From contig BFEA01000001.1 in NCBI GenBank assembly GCA_003427395.1, positions 3,255,172 through 3,276,520 of the forward strand: 21,349 nucleotides of DNA, given 5' to 3'. Positions within the stretch are counted from its first letter, which is position 1; each line of letters starts with the position of its first letter. A program made the position numbers and the translations under genes. The notes beneath the pieces were generated by a model that worked only from the letters and a program-made list of their open reading frames with translations, had not been told where the DNA came from and did not search any database. The stretch is from Chara braunii (Eukaryota; Streptophyta; Charophyceae; Charales; Characeae). Positions 1 through 7,355 of this stretch are shown piece after piece.

Positions 1-102
1 GGGGCATTGTGCGGTCACATGAGTGATGCCGTTGCACCAGAGGCAGTATCCGTACTTTTGACGAAGGTCATAGACATCCTTGGTTATCTTGTAAGTCGTC
101 CA
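1..102 (-). pseudogene. retrotransposon Gag zinc-knuckle fragment (continues off the left edge)
   Basis: Read on the minus strand from 102 to 1, 34 codons are open. They contain C-x2-C-x4-H-x4-C (CLWCNGITHVTAQC), the CCHC zinc knuckle by which retroviral and retrotransposon Gag proteins bind RNA. The segment before it (KITKDVYDLRQKYGYC) is the usual lead-in to that knuckle in Ty3/Gypsy-like Gags. The frame opens at Trp (100-102); codons just upstream include a TAG at 106-108, so the similarity stops sharply there. The missing N-terminal part of the same Gag reappears at 1260-2906 on the same strand. I infer one gag split by the mitochondrial insert between them. Pol would lie to the left, outside the window. 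Confidence 0.8.
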
Positions 103-225
103 TGACTATCTATGAATTGCCCTCTTCTACTGGGCCTCATAAAGCATTGCGCAAAGTACGAAATTGGAAAAACACAAAATGGTTAGTGAAGGGCGAAGCT
201 CAGTGTATAAGCGGCGCCTTGTTAT

Positions 226-602
226 CCTAATATCATGGAAGCAATACTGCAAAAAAAGAAGATTGTTTGCCATGTTGGATCATAAAAACTAAAAAGAAAC
301 ACACGTAACATATTTGCAAGAACAGCAATCTTAGGTGTTATAGAAAAGAAAGCTGTGACAAAAGTAGGAGAACCCTCGTATACATCAGGTGCCCACATAT
401 GAAAAGGAACTGCAGTTATTTTCCATAAAAAACCTACAGCAATAAATAAAATTCCCATGAAAATACCACTCGATTGAGTCCCAAAAAAAGTCATTTCATA
501 ACCAGTCAAAATTTTGGCTAATTCTTCAAAATTGGTCACTCCTGTAAATCCATAAATCATAGAACAACCGAATAAGAAAATCCCAGAGGAAAAGGCACCT
601 AA
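226..602 (-). pseudogene. nad2: nad2 fragment, NADH dehydrogenase subunit 2 (mitochondrial)
   Basis: Nad2 is a membrane subunit of respiratory complex I involved in proton pumping. The minus strand reads LGAFSSGIF from 602, then an uninterrupted stretch including YGFTGVTNFEELAKI, PFHMWAPDVYEGSP and SFYDPTWQ, ending FCSIASMILG at 226. These are highly conserved Nad2 sequences. About 125 residues remain of a protein usually near 490, so both ends are missing. A TAA follows at 222-224, but similarity has already ended there, so it marks the breakpoint rather than a true stop. No internal stop is seen, so this piece is younger or less decayed than the Gag around it. It abuts an mttB piece at about 601 in another frame. 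Confidence 0.9.
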
Positions 603-812
603 AATATTCTATCACACCATAAATAGGTAAAACACACAAAATTGAAACCAAATGTCTGGAGGAGTTAAAAAAGCTGCTATTAAGACTGAGAAAAAGAGAA
701 AAGAACGACGATTTTTGATACAGGTTCTTACTGAAATACGTTTTGATTCTATTAAGAAGATCATGAAGACTGGTAACATCAATCTCTTAAGAAACTCAAC
801 TTGGTCAACTTG
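601..812 (-). pseudogene. mttB: mttB/tatC fragment (mitochondrial twin-arginine translocase subunit), frameshifted
   Basis: The minus strand reads LIESKRISVRTCIKNRR, then SVLIAAFLTPPD; after a one-base frame change near 635-645 it reads LPIYGVIEYF. This order (a basic loop, a hydrophobic segment, the TPPD motif, then another membrane segment) is that of the C-terminal half of TatC/MttB, which plant and algal mitochondrial genomes encode as an inner-membrane translocase subunit. The frames differ (codon phase at 654-656 against 601-603), which supports a single-base deletion. It lies just downstream of trnC on the same strand and ends at about 601, where nad2 sequence begins. The identification rests on my recall of the family, so it is less sure than nad2. 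Confidence 0.68.
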
Positions 813-822
813 CCGAGTAAGT

Positions 823-893
823 AGGCTAAGGACGGATTCGAACCATCATTCGTGGATTTGCAGTCCAATACATTACCTTTATGTTACTTAGCC
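823..893 (-). tRNA. trnC: mitochondrial tRNA-Cys (GCA), within the insert
   Basis: The 71-nt minus-strand sequence folds as a tRNA. The acceptor is GGCTAAG/CTTAGCC (7 pairs), the D stem ACAT/ATGT, the anticodon loop CTGCAAA with anticodon GCA, and the T arm GATGG-TTCGAAT-CCGTC. The discriminator base is U, the known identity base of tRNA-Cys. No CCA is encoded. All stems except one anticodon-stem pair are intact. In a nuclear location it would depend on accidental pol III transcription, so it is probably silent, although the internal promoter-like TTCGAAT is present. Confidence 0.85.
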
Positions 894-1027
894 TTTGATT
901 TGATTGATGAAAAAAGAAAGGTGCGAAGCAATGAGTTCTTTTTCAATTTTTAAAAAATCAAATTCGTGTTTGACTCATCTACGTGGGAGTGTTTTACAAT
1001 GTTCAGTGGAACAAATACACGAAGTGC

Positions 1028-1261
1028 TATTGTTTTTTGAACAAGTGATGGTTATTTGATAAGGTTTTTAATGATTTCATAGCTAAATCATTTTTACGTT
1101 TTGGGTATGAAGTTTCTTTGAAAACTTTAGACAAAGGTGCTATTTCCATTTTGGGTCCCTATGGAATTTCCACCACATTTCAAAAATTAGCAAAGCAAAT
1201 AAGTACACTTCAAAGTGGCTTTGTGTACCATTATGCTTTTGTTATGTTAATCGGGTTAACT
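1028..1261 (+). pseudogene. nad5: nad5 C-terminal fragment with in-frame TGA (mitochondrial)
   Basis: Nad5 is the large antiporter-like membrane subunit of complex I. The plus frame reads YCFLNK, a TGA at 1046-1048, then [24 protein letters not shown] and later [22 protein letters not shown] and [14 protein letters not shown], ending at 1261. This is the conserved C-terminal part of plant Nad5. The TGA falls where the family normally has arginine, so it can be explained by one C-to-T change in a CGA codon. About 78 of some 670 residues remain. Similarity stops where Gag similarity begins on the opposite strand at 1260, giving a very tight junction. Confidence 0.86.
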
Positions 1262-2906
1262 GCTGCCCAGTTCCCGTCGATGCTGTCTCATGTGTCGCCT
1301 TGTTCTTTCGAACTCTCTTGGGACGCTTCGGCGGGAGCGCTGCTACAATTCCTCCATCACTCGAGGATGCTGCTGCAGCGTGGAGATCGTCTGTTTCTTT
1401 AGAAATCACGACATTGTTATGTGTCGGACGTTGATAGCCCTGCTTAGCCACATAATGCGGCCGGGACTGCCGTTCGTTTGCGGCCTTGTCATCCGTTTGG
1501 ATGACTAAGTTCGCACGATCGAGAATGGCCTGAAACGTGTCATAGTCGTACTTTTTGCCAGGTGCCGACCGCAGTCCCGCGCACGATCGCGAGAAGAACT
1601 CGGATCGTTGATATGGAAAACTCAAATCGAATCCTGGCGTGGTCACTATCTTCTGTCACTTGGTTGTCCAGTCTCGAGTTGGCATATTCCCTTAAGAGAA
1701 GGTGTACACCTCGTTCATGGCCGCCTTCACGACGTTGCGGACCATGAACCGGGTGACCCATAGCTTCTCGAACTCTTTCCACGTGATGTGCGTGTGGAGT
1801 TTGGCGATGGTGCATTTGTTGGTAGCCGCCAGATGGTTCATCCAAGCCTGCGCTCCTCCAATTAGTTGCAAGTAGAGTGCCTTCATCATGTCGTCTGCCG
1901 GGACAGTGTGGCATGATGCTTCCGTGAGGAAACGTTGCCACCATGTCAAGGCGTCCGATTTGTTGTAGTCGTCGAACTTGCTGATGTCGAAGTGCGGCAT
2001 TTTGTAAGTCTTTGTAGCGGCGTCCGGTCTCGTATGCAGCTTGGTGATGTCCGTCTTGATGGCGGCCACCGTGCTGCTGATCGTGTCCGGCCCATTGAAA
2101 ACACCTATGTCGCCAATGATGGTGACGACGTGATCGATGCGCTCATTGAGTTGCTTCGTCGCGTCTGTCGTGCAGCCTGGCGCTGCTGAGGCGTTAGCCT
2201 CAATGCTGTTGATGCGTGCGAGAGCGGANTTCAACAGCTGATGCTGTTGCTGCTGCTGCGTTGCTTCGGCGTGGATGGCAGTTGTTAAAACAGCAATGTC
2301 TTGCTGGTACTTTTGTCGCTGCTGTCGTTCCGTGCGCAGATGTGCCTGCAGCAGTGTGTTATTCCATATGATGCCTCTCATCATGCCCAACATCAAGTTA
2401 GCCAGGTGAGTCGTCTCTACCTCCGCCCAGCATCAAGTCTGCTGAGCTTGGGCTGCCGCCTCATTGGCCAGCCGCTGACGTTCTGCCTCTGCTGCCTCCT
2501 GCTGAGCCTTGGCGGCAACTACGGCATCTGTAAATACTTGTAGCCGCCCAAAATAGTCAGCCAACGGCTCACTGGCCCTTTGGACCGGGCATGCGGGAAG
2601 AACTCCGGTGGTGTCCGGTACCATCAATGTTGTACTCGATGCCGCTGGAGTCGTCCGCCTGCTGAGTCTCTGTTGCTGAGCCTTGGTTCGTGGAGGTACC
2701 GTAGGTCGAGCACGAACTGCGAGCCTGGCACTGCGCTGTGGCAGTGCCCTGGTGTCCTGTTCCATCGACATCAGTGTGGACTGATGCGGTACTTGAGAGG
2801 TCCCGGTGGTCACAGGATACGGGGGGGTTAGGGAGAGTGGGAACAGGGGTAGAACAATCAAACAATACGCATACAGTCCCCTGTCCCACTGATGGACTGT
2901 TGACAC
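1260..2906 (-). pseudogene. Ty3/Gypsy-like retrotransposon Gag, three in-frame stops
   Basis: Gag forms the particle that packages retrotransposon RNA. One minus-strand frame runs from 2906 to 1260. A Pro/Thr-rich N-terminus comes first, with likely start ATG at 2769-2771. A Gln/Ala/Glu coiled-coil stretch (AKAQQEAAEAERQRL) and a second helical Gln-rich part follow. The retrotransposon-gag fold comes next (SDALTWWQRFLTEASC, DDMMKALYLQLIGGAQAW, TWKEFEKLWVTRFMV). A basic [12 protein letters not shown] tail comes last. Stops TGA (2433-2435), TAA (1692-1694) and TGA (1656-1658) interrupt it without changing frame. The last two are explained by single C-to-T or G-to-A changes (CAA, TGG). An N at 2229 marks one uncalled base. 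The zinc knuckle follows at 1-102 beyond the mitochondrial insert. The coding strand's 5' side points to 2907 and above, where an LTR should lie. Confidence 0.9.
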
Positions 2907-3888
2907 CTAATCAAACGAAAATAATTTCCCGTAAACCATTCAAAAATTCGTGATAAGGAATTAATAACGATTTAATCAATAAAATTAATTAATAATAAAT
3001 AACGAAATATTCCTAATGATGATCAATAAAACAATGTTTGTAATAAAGATAACCAATAATCATCAATCATAAACGAATTTGAAAGGTATTATGATTAGGT
3101 CTCTTTGAGATCACTCGAGTCCGGGAGTTCACCGTTAATGAGTGAACTACCCGGAAGTTGCAGTTTGAGGGTCAGATACGGCTTAGTGTGCTAAAAAAAA
3201 ATTCGGAAATTTCAGAAGAAAAAAAACGCTCGAATTTTCAAAAACGCGAATTTTTGGGAATTTCCACCGTCAAAATCCGATTTTTAAAAGCCGAAACCTA
3301 TTTTTGGAATTTCTCAAACAAGGGGAACGAAAAAAAAAATTCGCGAAAATTACGGTCCCAACCCTAATTTTTCGCGTTTCCGCGAAATTTTCGGATTTAC
3401 GGTCCCAAAACGTTCGAATTTCCCCAAGTTGATCTAAAACCCAAAGCTTTTCGTAACCCTAATTTCCACTACTGAAAGACAACGGAAATCCAAAAGAAAA
3501 CGAAATATAGGATTTACAACAAAATGCCGACAAATGGAATGTTGAATGGAAATCAGCAACGCCGAATTTCAACATGATACTGATTCAACCCTAATTCGTG
3601 TAAAATCAGAAATCCGAAACTTAATCAATTATCGGATTAGTATCCCTCAATCGGAACTCGAATAGACAGCATACCGGAAGAAAACAGAAATCCGAATTAT
3701 AAGTCCGAATACCGAATACCGGAATTTGGGTTGCACAAGCCAGGGGTTGCATGCGGAGCGAGCAACAGGGATATTGGAAGAGTTTTTTTTTTTGTTTTTT
3801 TAACGCTCCAATCTATTCGTGTGGAGCAGCAAGGGCTTGGAAACAGGCCCAACGTCCCTTATAAAAGATTACAATAGTGAACAATTAG
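2907..3888. other. AT-rich stretch with recurring TTCGGAATTT-like words, no gene
   Basis: This lies 5' of the gag on its coding strand, so it is where the retrotransposon leader and 5' LTR would be. I cannot delimit an LTR: no second LTR is in the window, and I see no clear primer-binding site complementary to a tRNA 3' end. From 3190 to 3740 the sequence repeats short words built on AATTT, TTCGG and CGAA; ATTACGGTCCCAA and TTTACGGTCCCAA occur about 45 bp apart. It may be a diverged internal tandem repeat. A T run lies at 3784-3800. Confidence 0.5.
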
Positions 3889-3950
3889 GATGATTGAGTA
3901 TGGTCGAGGATGATTGAGGATGATTGAGGATGATTGAGGATGATTGATAA
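3889..3950. repeat. 10-bp tandem repeat (GATGATTGAG)
   Basis: About six units of a decamer close to GATGATTGAG follow one another. The second unit is changed (TATGGTCGAG) and the last grades into TGATAATGATCTGATGATGG. Similar GATGAT-rich tracts lie near 16965-17000, 18890-18950 and 19478-19567, two of them just upstream of other copies of the dispersed repeat described here. The tract may therefore be part of that repeat. Confidence 0.8.
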
Positions 3951-4194
3951 TGATCTGATGATGGCGACGAAGATTAGGAAATACCCTCAGGAAAATTTGG
4001 CCTGAACAGAACTCTACTTCTGTCCACCCCTAATTGCAAGCCTCCCTATCAACCCAGTTTAATCAAACCTAGATGTGCGGTCCACTCGTCAAGTCTATGT
4101 CCGGTCTCATACCCCCAATCAAACTAAGGTTACAAGGCAGCGCGACCCGCCCCAGCTCCGACCATCGCTGCCCTGGAAGTAGCCGTCAGTCAGT
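3951..4194. other. unassigned sequence between the decamer and repeat copy A
   Basis: No gene is visible. Short stretches (for example 4008-4045) loosely resemble 17035-17095, so the dispersed family may start here rather than at 4195. Confidence 0.35.
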
Positions 4195-4745
4195 CACTGG
4201 ATTACCTTCCGCCTTTAGTAATCTCCAGATCTCTCTATGAGGCCGCATGCCCCTGCCTACAGGTTACAGGGCAATGCCCCAGCACTGACCAGCGTAGTTA
4301 TGGATCGAATCCGGAAATGACGACCAAGGACGACCAAGGATATTGATGCGCTGATATTTCAAGAACAAGAAATTAGAGATTCCCCCCCTCTCTTCACCTC
4401 CCCCCACCTACTTCCTTCAACCCCTTCGCTGCCTCCGCTGATAAGGGCCGCTCTGATGATGAGCAGTCCTCCTCAGCCGCAACCAGGGACAGACCCACAT
4501 TTTCCCCTGCTCCCATCACGACATCCAGTTCCCCCGAAAGCATGCCTCAAACAAGCCCTTGCCCTAATCTGTCGCCGCTGGGAGATGATGTTACCACATT
4601 CATCTCTCCTAGAGTCCCAGCCCCAGACTAAACGATCGCCCAAAATCTGCCCACCCTCCCTACAGGGCAATCACCTCCCGCCTTGTGATGCCCCTGCAGA
4701 GTGGAGCTCTTCCCTTCCAAACCAACGTACCATGTCGCCCGTCCT
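4195..4745. repeat. dispersed repeat family, copy A
   Basis: The sequence from CACTGGATTACCTTCC (4195) onward aligns in the same order and orientation with 17377-17876 and 18475-18600. Shared blocks include CAGATCTCTCTA/GAGATCTCTCTA, CTACAGGTTACAGGGCAA, GCCTCCGCTGA, CCCTAATCTG and, near the end, AATCTGCCC and CCCCTGCAG. Copy A lacks roughly 100 bp present in copy B. In copy B the frame TGLPSTLDNLEISLQG is open, whereas copy A has TGA at the matching place, so any protein is broken here. The class is unknown; a degenerate retroelement 5' region is one possibility. Confidence 0.65.
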
Positions 4746-4770
4746 AAATCTTTAGCGAACCAGGCCCAGA

Positions 4771-5172
4771 GGGAGTTGGTTTACCCAAAGAAAGAACATA
4801 AGCAGGGAAATGGAGGGGGACCTAGAGGGAGCTGGCAAAGAAATGGTGGGGGACCGAGAGGGAGTCGGTGTACCCAAAGAAAGAACATAGGCAGGGAAAT
4901 GGAGGGGGATGGAGAGGGGAGGGGGTAGGTTTACCCAAAGAAAGGACGTGGGCAGCGGGGAAATGGAGGGGAACCCAGAGGGAGTTGAGTTGGCAAGGAA
5001 ATGGAGGAGGACTCAGAGGGAGTTGGTTTACCCAAAGGAAGAACATAGGCAGTGAGATGGAGAGGGACCGAGAGGGAGTTGGTTTACTCAAAGAAAGGAT
5101 GTAGGCAGCGAAATGGAGGTGGACCCAGAGGGAATTAGTTGACCCAAAGAAAGGATGCAAATGGAGGAGATG
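4771..5172. repeat. minisatellite of 56-bp units with short variants
   Basis: Units starting GGGAGTTGGTTTACCCAAAG and ending near GGGGGACCGAGA begin at 4771, 4827, 4860, 4916, 4980, 5018, 5074 and 5130. Four are 56 bp. The unit at 4916 is 64 bp, those at 4827 and 5018 are shortened to 33 and 38 bp by loss of the TTTACCCAAAGAAAG part, and the last is partial. The plus strand is strongly purine-biased. Frames through it encode only low-complexity repeats on either strand, so I do not call a protein. Confidence 0.9.
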
Positions 5173-6558
5173 CAATCGGTCTCAGTATATAACATGGGGG
5201 AATGGAAGGAAAGCGATGGGGTACTTCGTACCTACATGCTAGGTACGGCGAAACAAGAACTACCATCTTTACCCAATAGAACGTATGGTCGTTACAGCTA
5301 TCAGTCTAGGTGTAGTCACGATAGTGATAATGGGCTGGGCGTTTGGTTGGGGTCAAGATGGTAGTATTGGACCGGCAACGTGGGACCTGGCCGTGACAAA
5401 ACCACAATTGCGAAGATAGCCAACTGCAACAGCTCTCAATGAAGCAGATTCACTTAGGGCGGGCACGGGGCTTGCTGAGGGCCTCAGTCCAGAACATGTG
5501 CATGCCTGATAAGGGCCCTGCGAGGGCTCATTCCTCGCACATGGATGATTTACCACCTTTTGCTCCGCCCCCCCCCCCCCCAATGAAGTCCAGGTTGTTG
5601 TAGAGGTTGGGAGCCAGACTATGACAGTAACCTTCCGCAGTCGGCTATTAGGTTAATATCTTGATGGTCTACAGAGGGCTCCATTCCTTATGAGACTCCC
5701 TCCCACCATCGCTCTCATCATTTCTCCCTGGATGGTTTAACACCTTGCAGTGCTCTGGGCAGTCTGGGTTTTCATGGAACAAGAGGGTAAAGACAAAGGG
5801 AAATGTATACCACATTCTGAGGGCATGCTCCCACTGGCACTGTGGTATATGTATGCGTCTGCAGTTATGGCCAGACCTGGATGAATTTGACTGCAATCAC
5901 GTCCAGAGCTTAGAAGAAAAAGTCGTAGTGTGAGTATACCTTGAGAAGCCGGGTTACGGAGAACATCAGGGCAACTATTCAAGCCTACTTTTCAAGGGGA
6001 AGATGGAACGCACTGCTGGCCAATGGGGCAGGGATGTTGGTCCTGAAGCTGTACAATTCATAGATGAACAAGGGACAGGGGGGATGCGGGTGAAGAGGTT
6101 AAACCGCCAGTACCTCCAAAGGGTTCGACGGTGGGACTCGCTCGGATGAACCAGACTGCTGCTCATCGGTAAATTCCATAGTTGCCGCACACTGATGCGC
6201 TTCGTGATGCGCGCCTGCCCGTCGTGCGCTCAGACGTTGTCGGCGCGATTACCCTTACAAGGGTATCCGCCCTTCTTTTTGCAAATGACAGGAAGGTTGG
6301 TTAAGCCAGAATCTTGGGAATGTTCACGTGGACTGTGGTGGTCGCCTGCGCAGAGGTTAAGGGTTATCGGAGTTGGAACGAAGCGTGAGCGCGCAGTTTT
6401 AAGGCGCGCGTGTGATTTTCCTTCGATCGATCTTGTAGCCGACCTAGTTGACCAGCTAGAAAGGTTCGCCTTTTGTTCGGCGTGTTTAACCAGTAGTAGG
6501 CCCGACGCACAGGGCAGCGCGCGGGCCAGCTACGGCGAAGTTTAGGTAAGCTGACAGG
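5173..6558. other. unassigned sequence; two overlapping hairpins and a C14 run
   Basis: No gene is recognised. At 5220-5247 two hairpins compete for the same bases (see findings). A run of 14 C lies at 5568-5581. The words GAGGGCTC, ATTCCT and TGGATGRTTTA occur both at 5521-5553 and 5673-5740, suggesting an old duplication. A 71-codon open stretch at 5934-6149 is described in the findings but not called as a gene. Confidence 0.5.
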
Positions 6559-6654
6559 GACGCTTGGCGGCAGCGCGCATGGCTGTAGGTGGGAAGAAGG
6601 TCCAGGCCATGTTTTCAGCCTCGGACGCTTGGCGGCAGTGCGCATGGCTGTAGG
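6559..6654. repeat. 31-bp direct repeat pair
   Basis: 6559-6589 and 6624-6654 are identical except for one C/T difference; both start GACGCTTGGCGGCAG and end GGCTGTAGG. They are 65 bp apart start to start. Confidence 0.9.
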
Positions 6655-6721
6655 GTTTTGCGCACGCTGGTTGTAGGCTTGGGCGTAGCCCTATAGGTTA
6701 TGGCATTGGACTGCAGCCACA

Positions 6722-6860
6722 GAGGTATGGGGATCGAGGCCAGCGGGCGACAACGCAGGAGCGATGGGCAGCGAAGGAACCGAGGGGTTGAGGGTCCCAC
6801 GGGGCTATCCAAATGAGGTATGGGGATCGAGGCCAGCGGGCGACAACGCAGGAGCGATGG
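6722..6860. repeat. perfect 46-bp direct repeat pair
   Basis: 6722-6767 and 6815-6860 are identical over 46 bp (starting GAGGTATGGGGATCGAGGCC), 93 bp apart start to start. With the pair at 6559-6654 this makes a short recently duplicated GC-rich block just upstream of the U6-like sequences. Confidence 0.93.
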
Positions 6861-6992
6861 CCCGCCTTCACTCAGGCCCACGCTCCAGGCAGGTTAGCGG
6901 GGCCGCGCCTTGATCCCGCGGTCTGCTGCTAAGGACGTGAGTGTGAGTATGCCCGCGGGGCCCCAGAGAGCCAGAGCGGGCCAGTGGTCTGA

Positions 6993-7090
6993 GTCCTTCG
7001 GGACATCCGTTAAAATTGGGGCGATGCAGAGAGGATTTGCGTGGGCCCCGAGCATGGATGATAAGCATAAACTGAGGAAGGGGGGGGCAG
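6993..7090 (+). pseudogene. U6 snRNA-like sequence, copy 1 (diverged)
   Basis: U6 is the catalytic snRNA of the spliceosome. The sequence begins GTCCTTCGGGACATCCG, giving the U6 5' stem-loop (GUCC-UUCG-GGAC), followed by TTAAAATTGG. Counterparts of the ACAGAGA box (GCAGAGA, 7026-7032), the AGC triad (here TGC) and the 3' stem region (CATGGATGATAAGCATAAA) come in the right order and spacing. Changes in the ACAGAGA box and the AGC triad should abolish splicing. No U-rich terminator follows and I see no TATA box near -30. It is probably a pseudogene. Confidence 0.78.
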
Positions 7091-7247
7091 GCCCGAACGT
7101 CGCAGCTGGTTGGGCTCGATAGCACACCTTGGGGGCACGTACCTAAACCCGGCCCCGAAAGGAGGCCAGATTCGTGCGAACGGTGCCAACCAGGCGGAAC
7201 AGCCGTTCGAGTACCGAAAGGTCGTGAGGCACTACCCCGGCTAGAAG

Positions 7248-7355
7248 GTCCTTCGGGACATCCGTTAAAATTGGAACAATATGGAGAAGACTAGCATGGC
7301 CCCTGAGCGAGGGTAGCGCATAAAAAGGGAGAGAGCACGACTAGACCGTTTTTTC
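7248..7355 (+). pseudogene. U6 snRNA-like sequence, copy 2, with T-run terminator
   Basis: The first 27 bases are identical to copy 1 at 6993. The sequence then continues with AACAATATGGAGAAGACTAGCATGGCC in place of the usual AACGATACAGAGAAGATTAGCATGGCC arrangement. The AGC triad (CTAGCATGG) is kept, but the ACAGAGA box has become ATGGAGA. The 3' part (GAGGGTAGCGCATAAA) is followed by a T6 run at 7350-7355, a possible RNA polymerase III terminator. No TATA box is seen upstream. It is closer to canonical U6 than copy 1 but probably not spliceosomal. Confidence 0.8.

Larger units (their letters stand above)
103..1259. other. mitochondrial DNA insert (NUMT-like) inside gag
   Basis: This segment carries recognisable plant-type mitochondrial genes: nad2 and mttB pieces and trnC on the minus strand, and a nad5 piece on the plus strand. 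It sits exactly between the two halves of a minus-strand Gag. The first 120 bases (103-225) and the stretch 894-1027 match nothing I recognise and are presumably mitochondrial spacer or filler. The genes are truncated, frameshifted or carry a stop, as expected of a non-functional transfer. No target duplication is visible at the edges, which fits capture at a double-strand break. A chimeric assembly join is the alternative, but the exact fit of both Gag halves argues against it. Confidence 0.75.

Noticed and set aside
2880-2960. Primer-binding site and LTR end 5' of gag
   Set aside because: TGGGACAGGGG and GGTGTCAAC are present on the coding strand, but neither matches a tRNA 3' end I can name, and no second LTR is available for comparison.
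4305-4320. B-box-like GGATCGAATCC
   Set aside because: No A box upstream and it lies within dispersed repeat copy A.
4430-5530. Hammerhead ribozyme start (CTGATAA at 4437 and 5507)
   Set aside because: The required CTGATGA and GAAA core elements are absent.
5521-5755. Old duplication of about 200 bp
   Set aside because: Only three short words match; too weak to annotate as a repeat.
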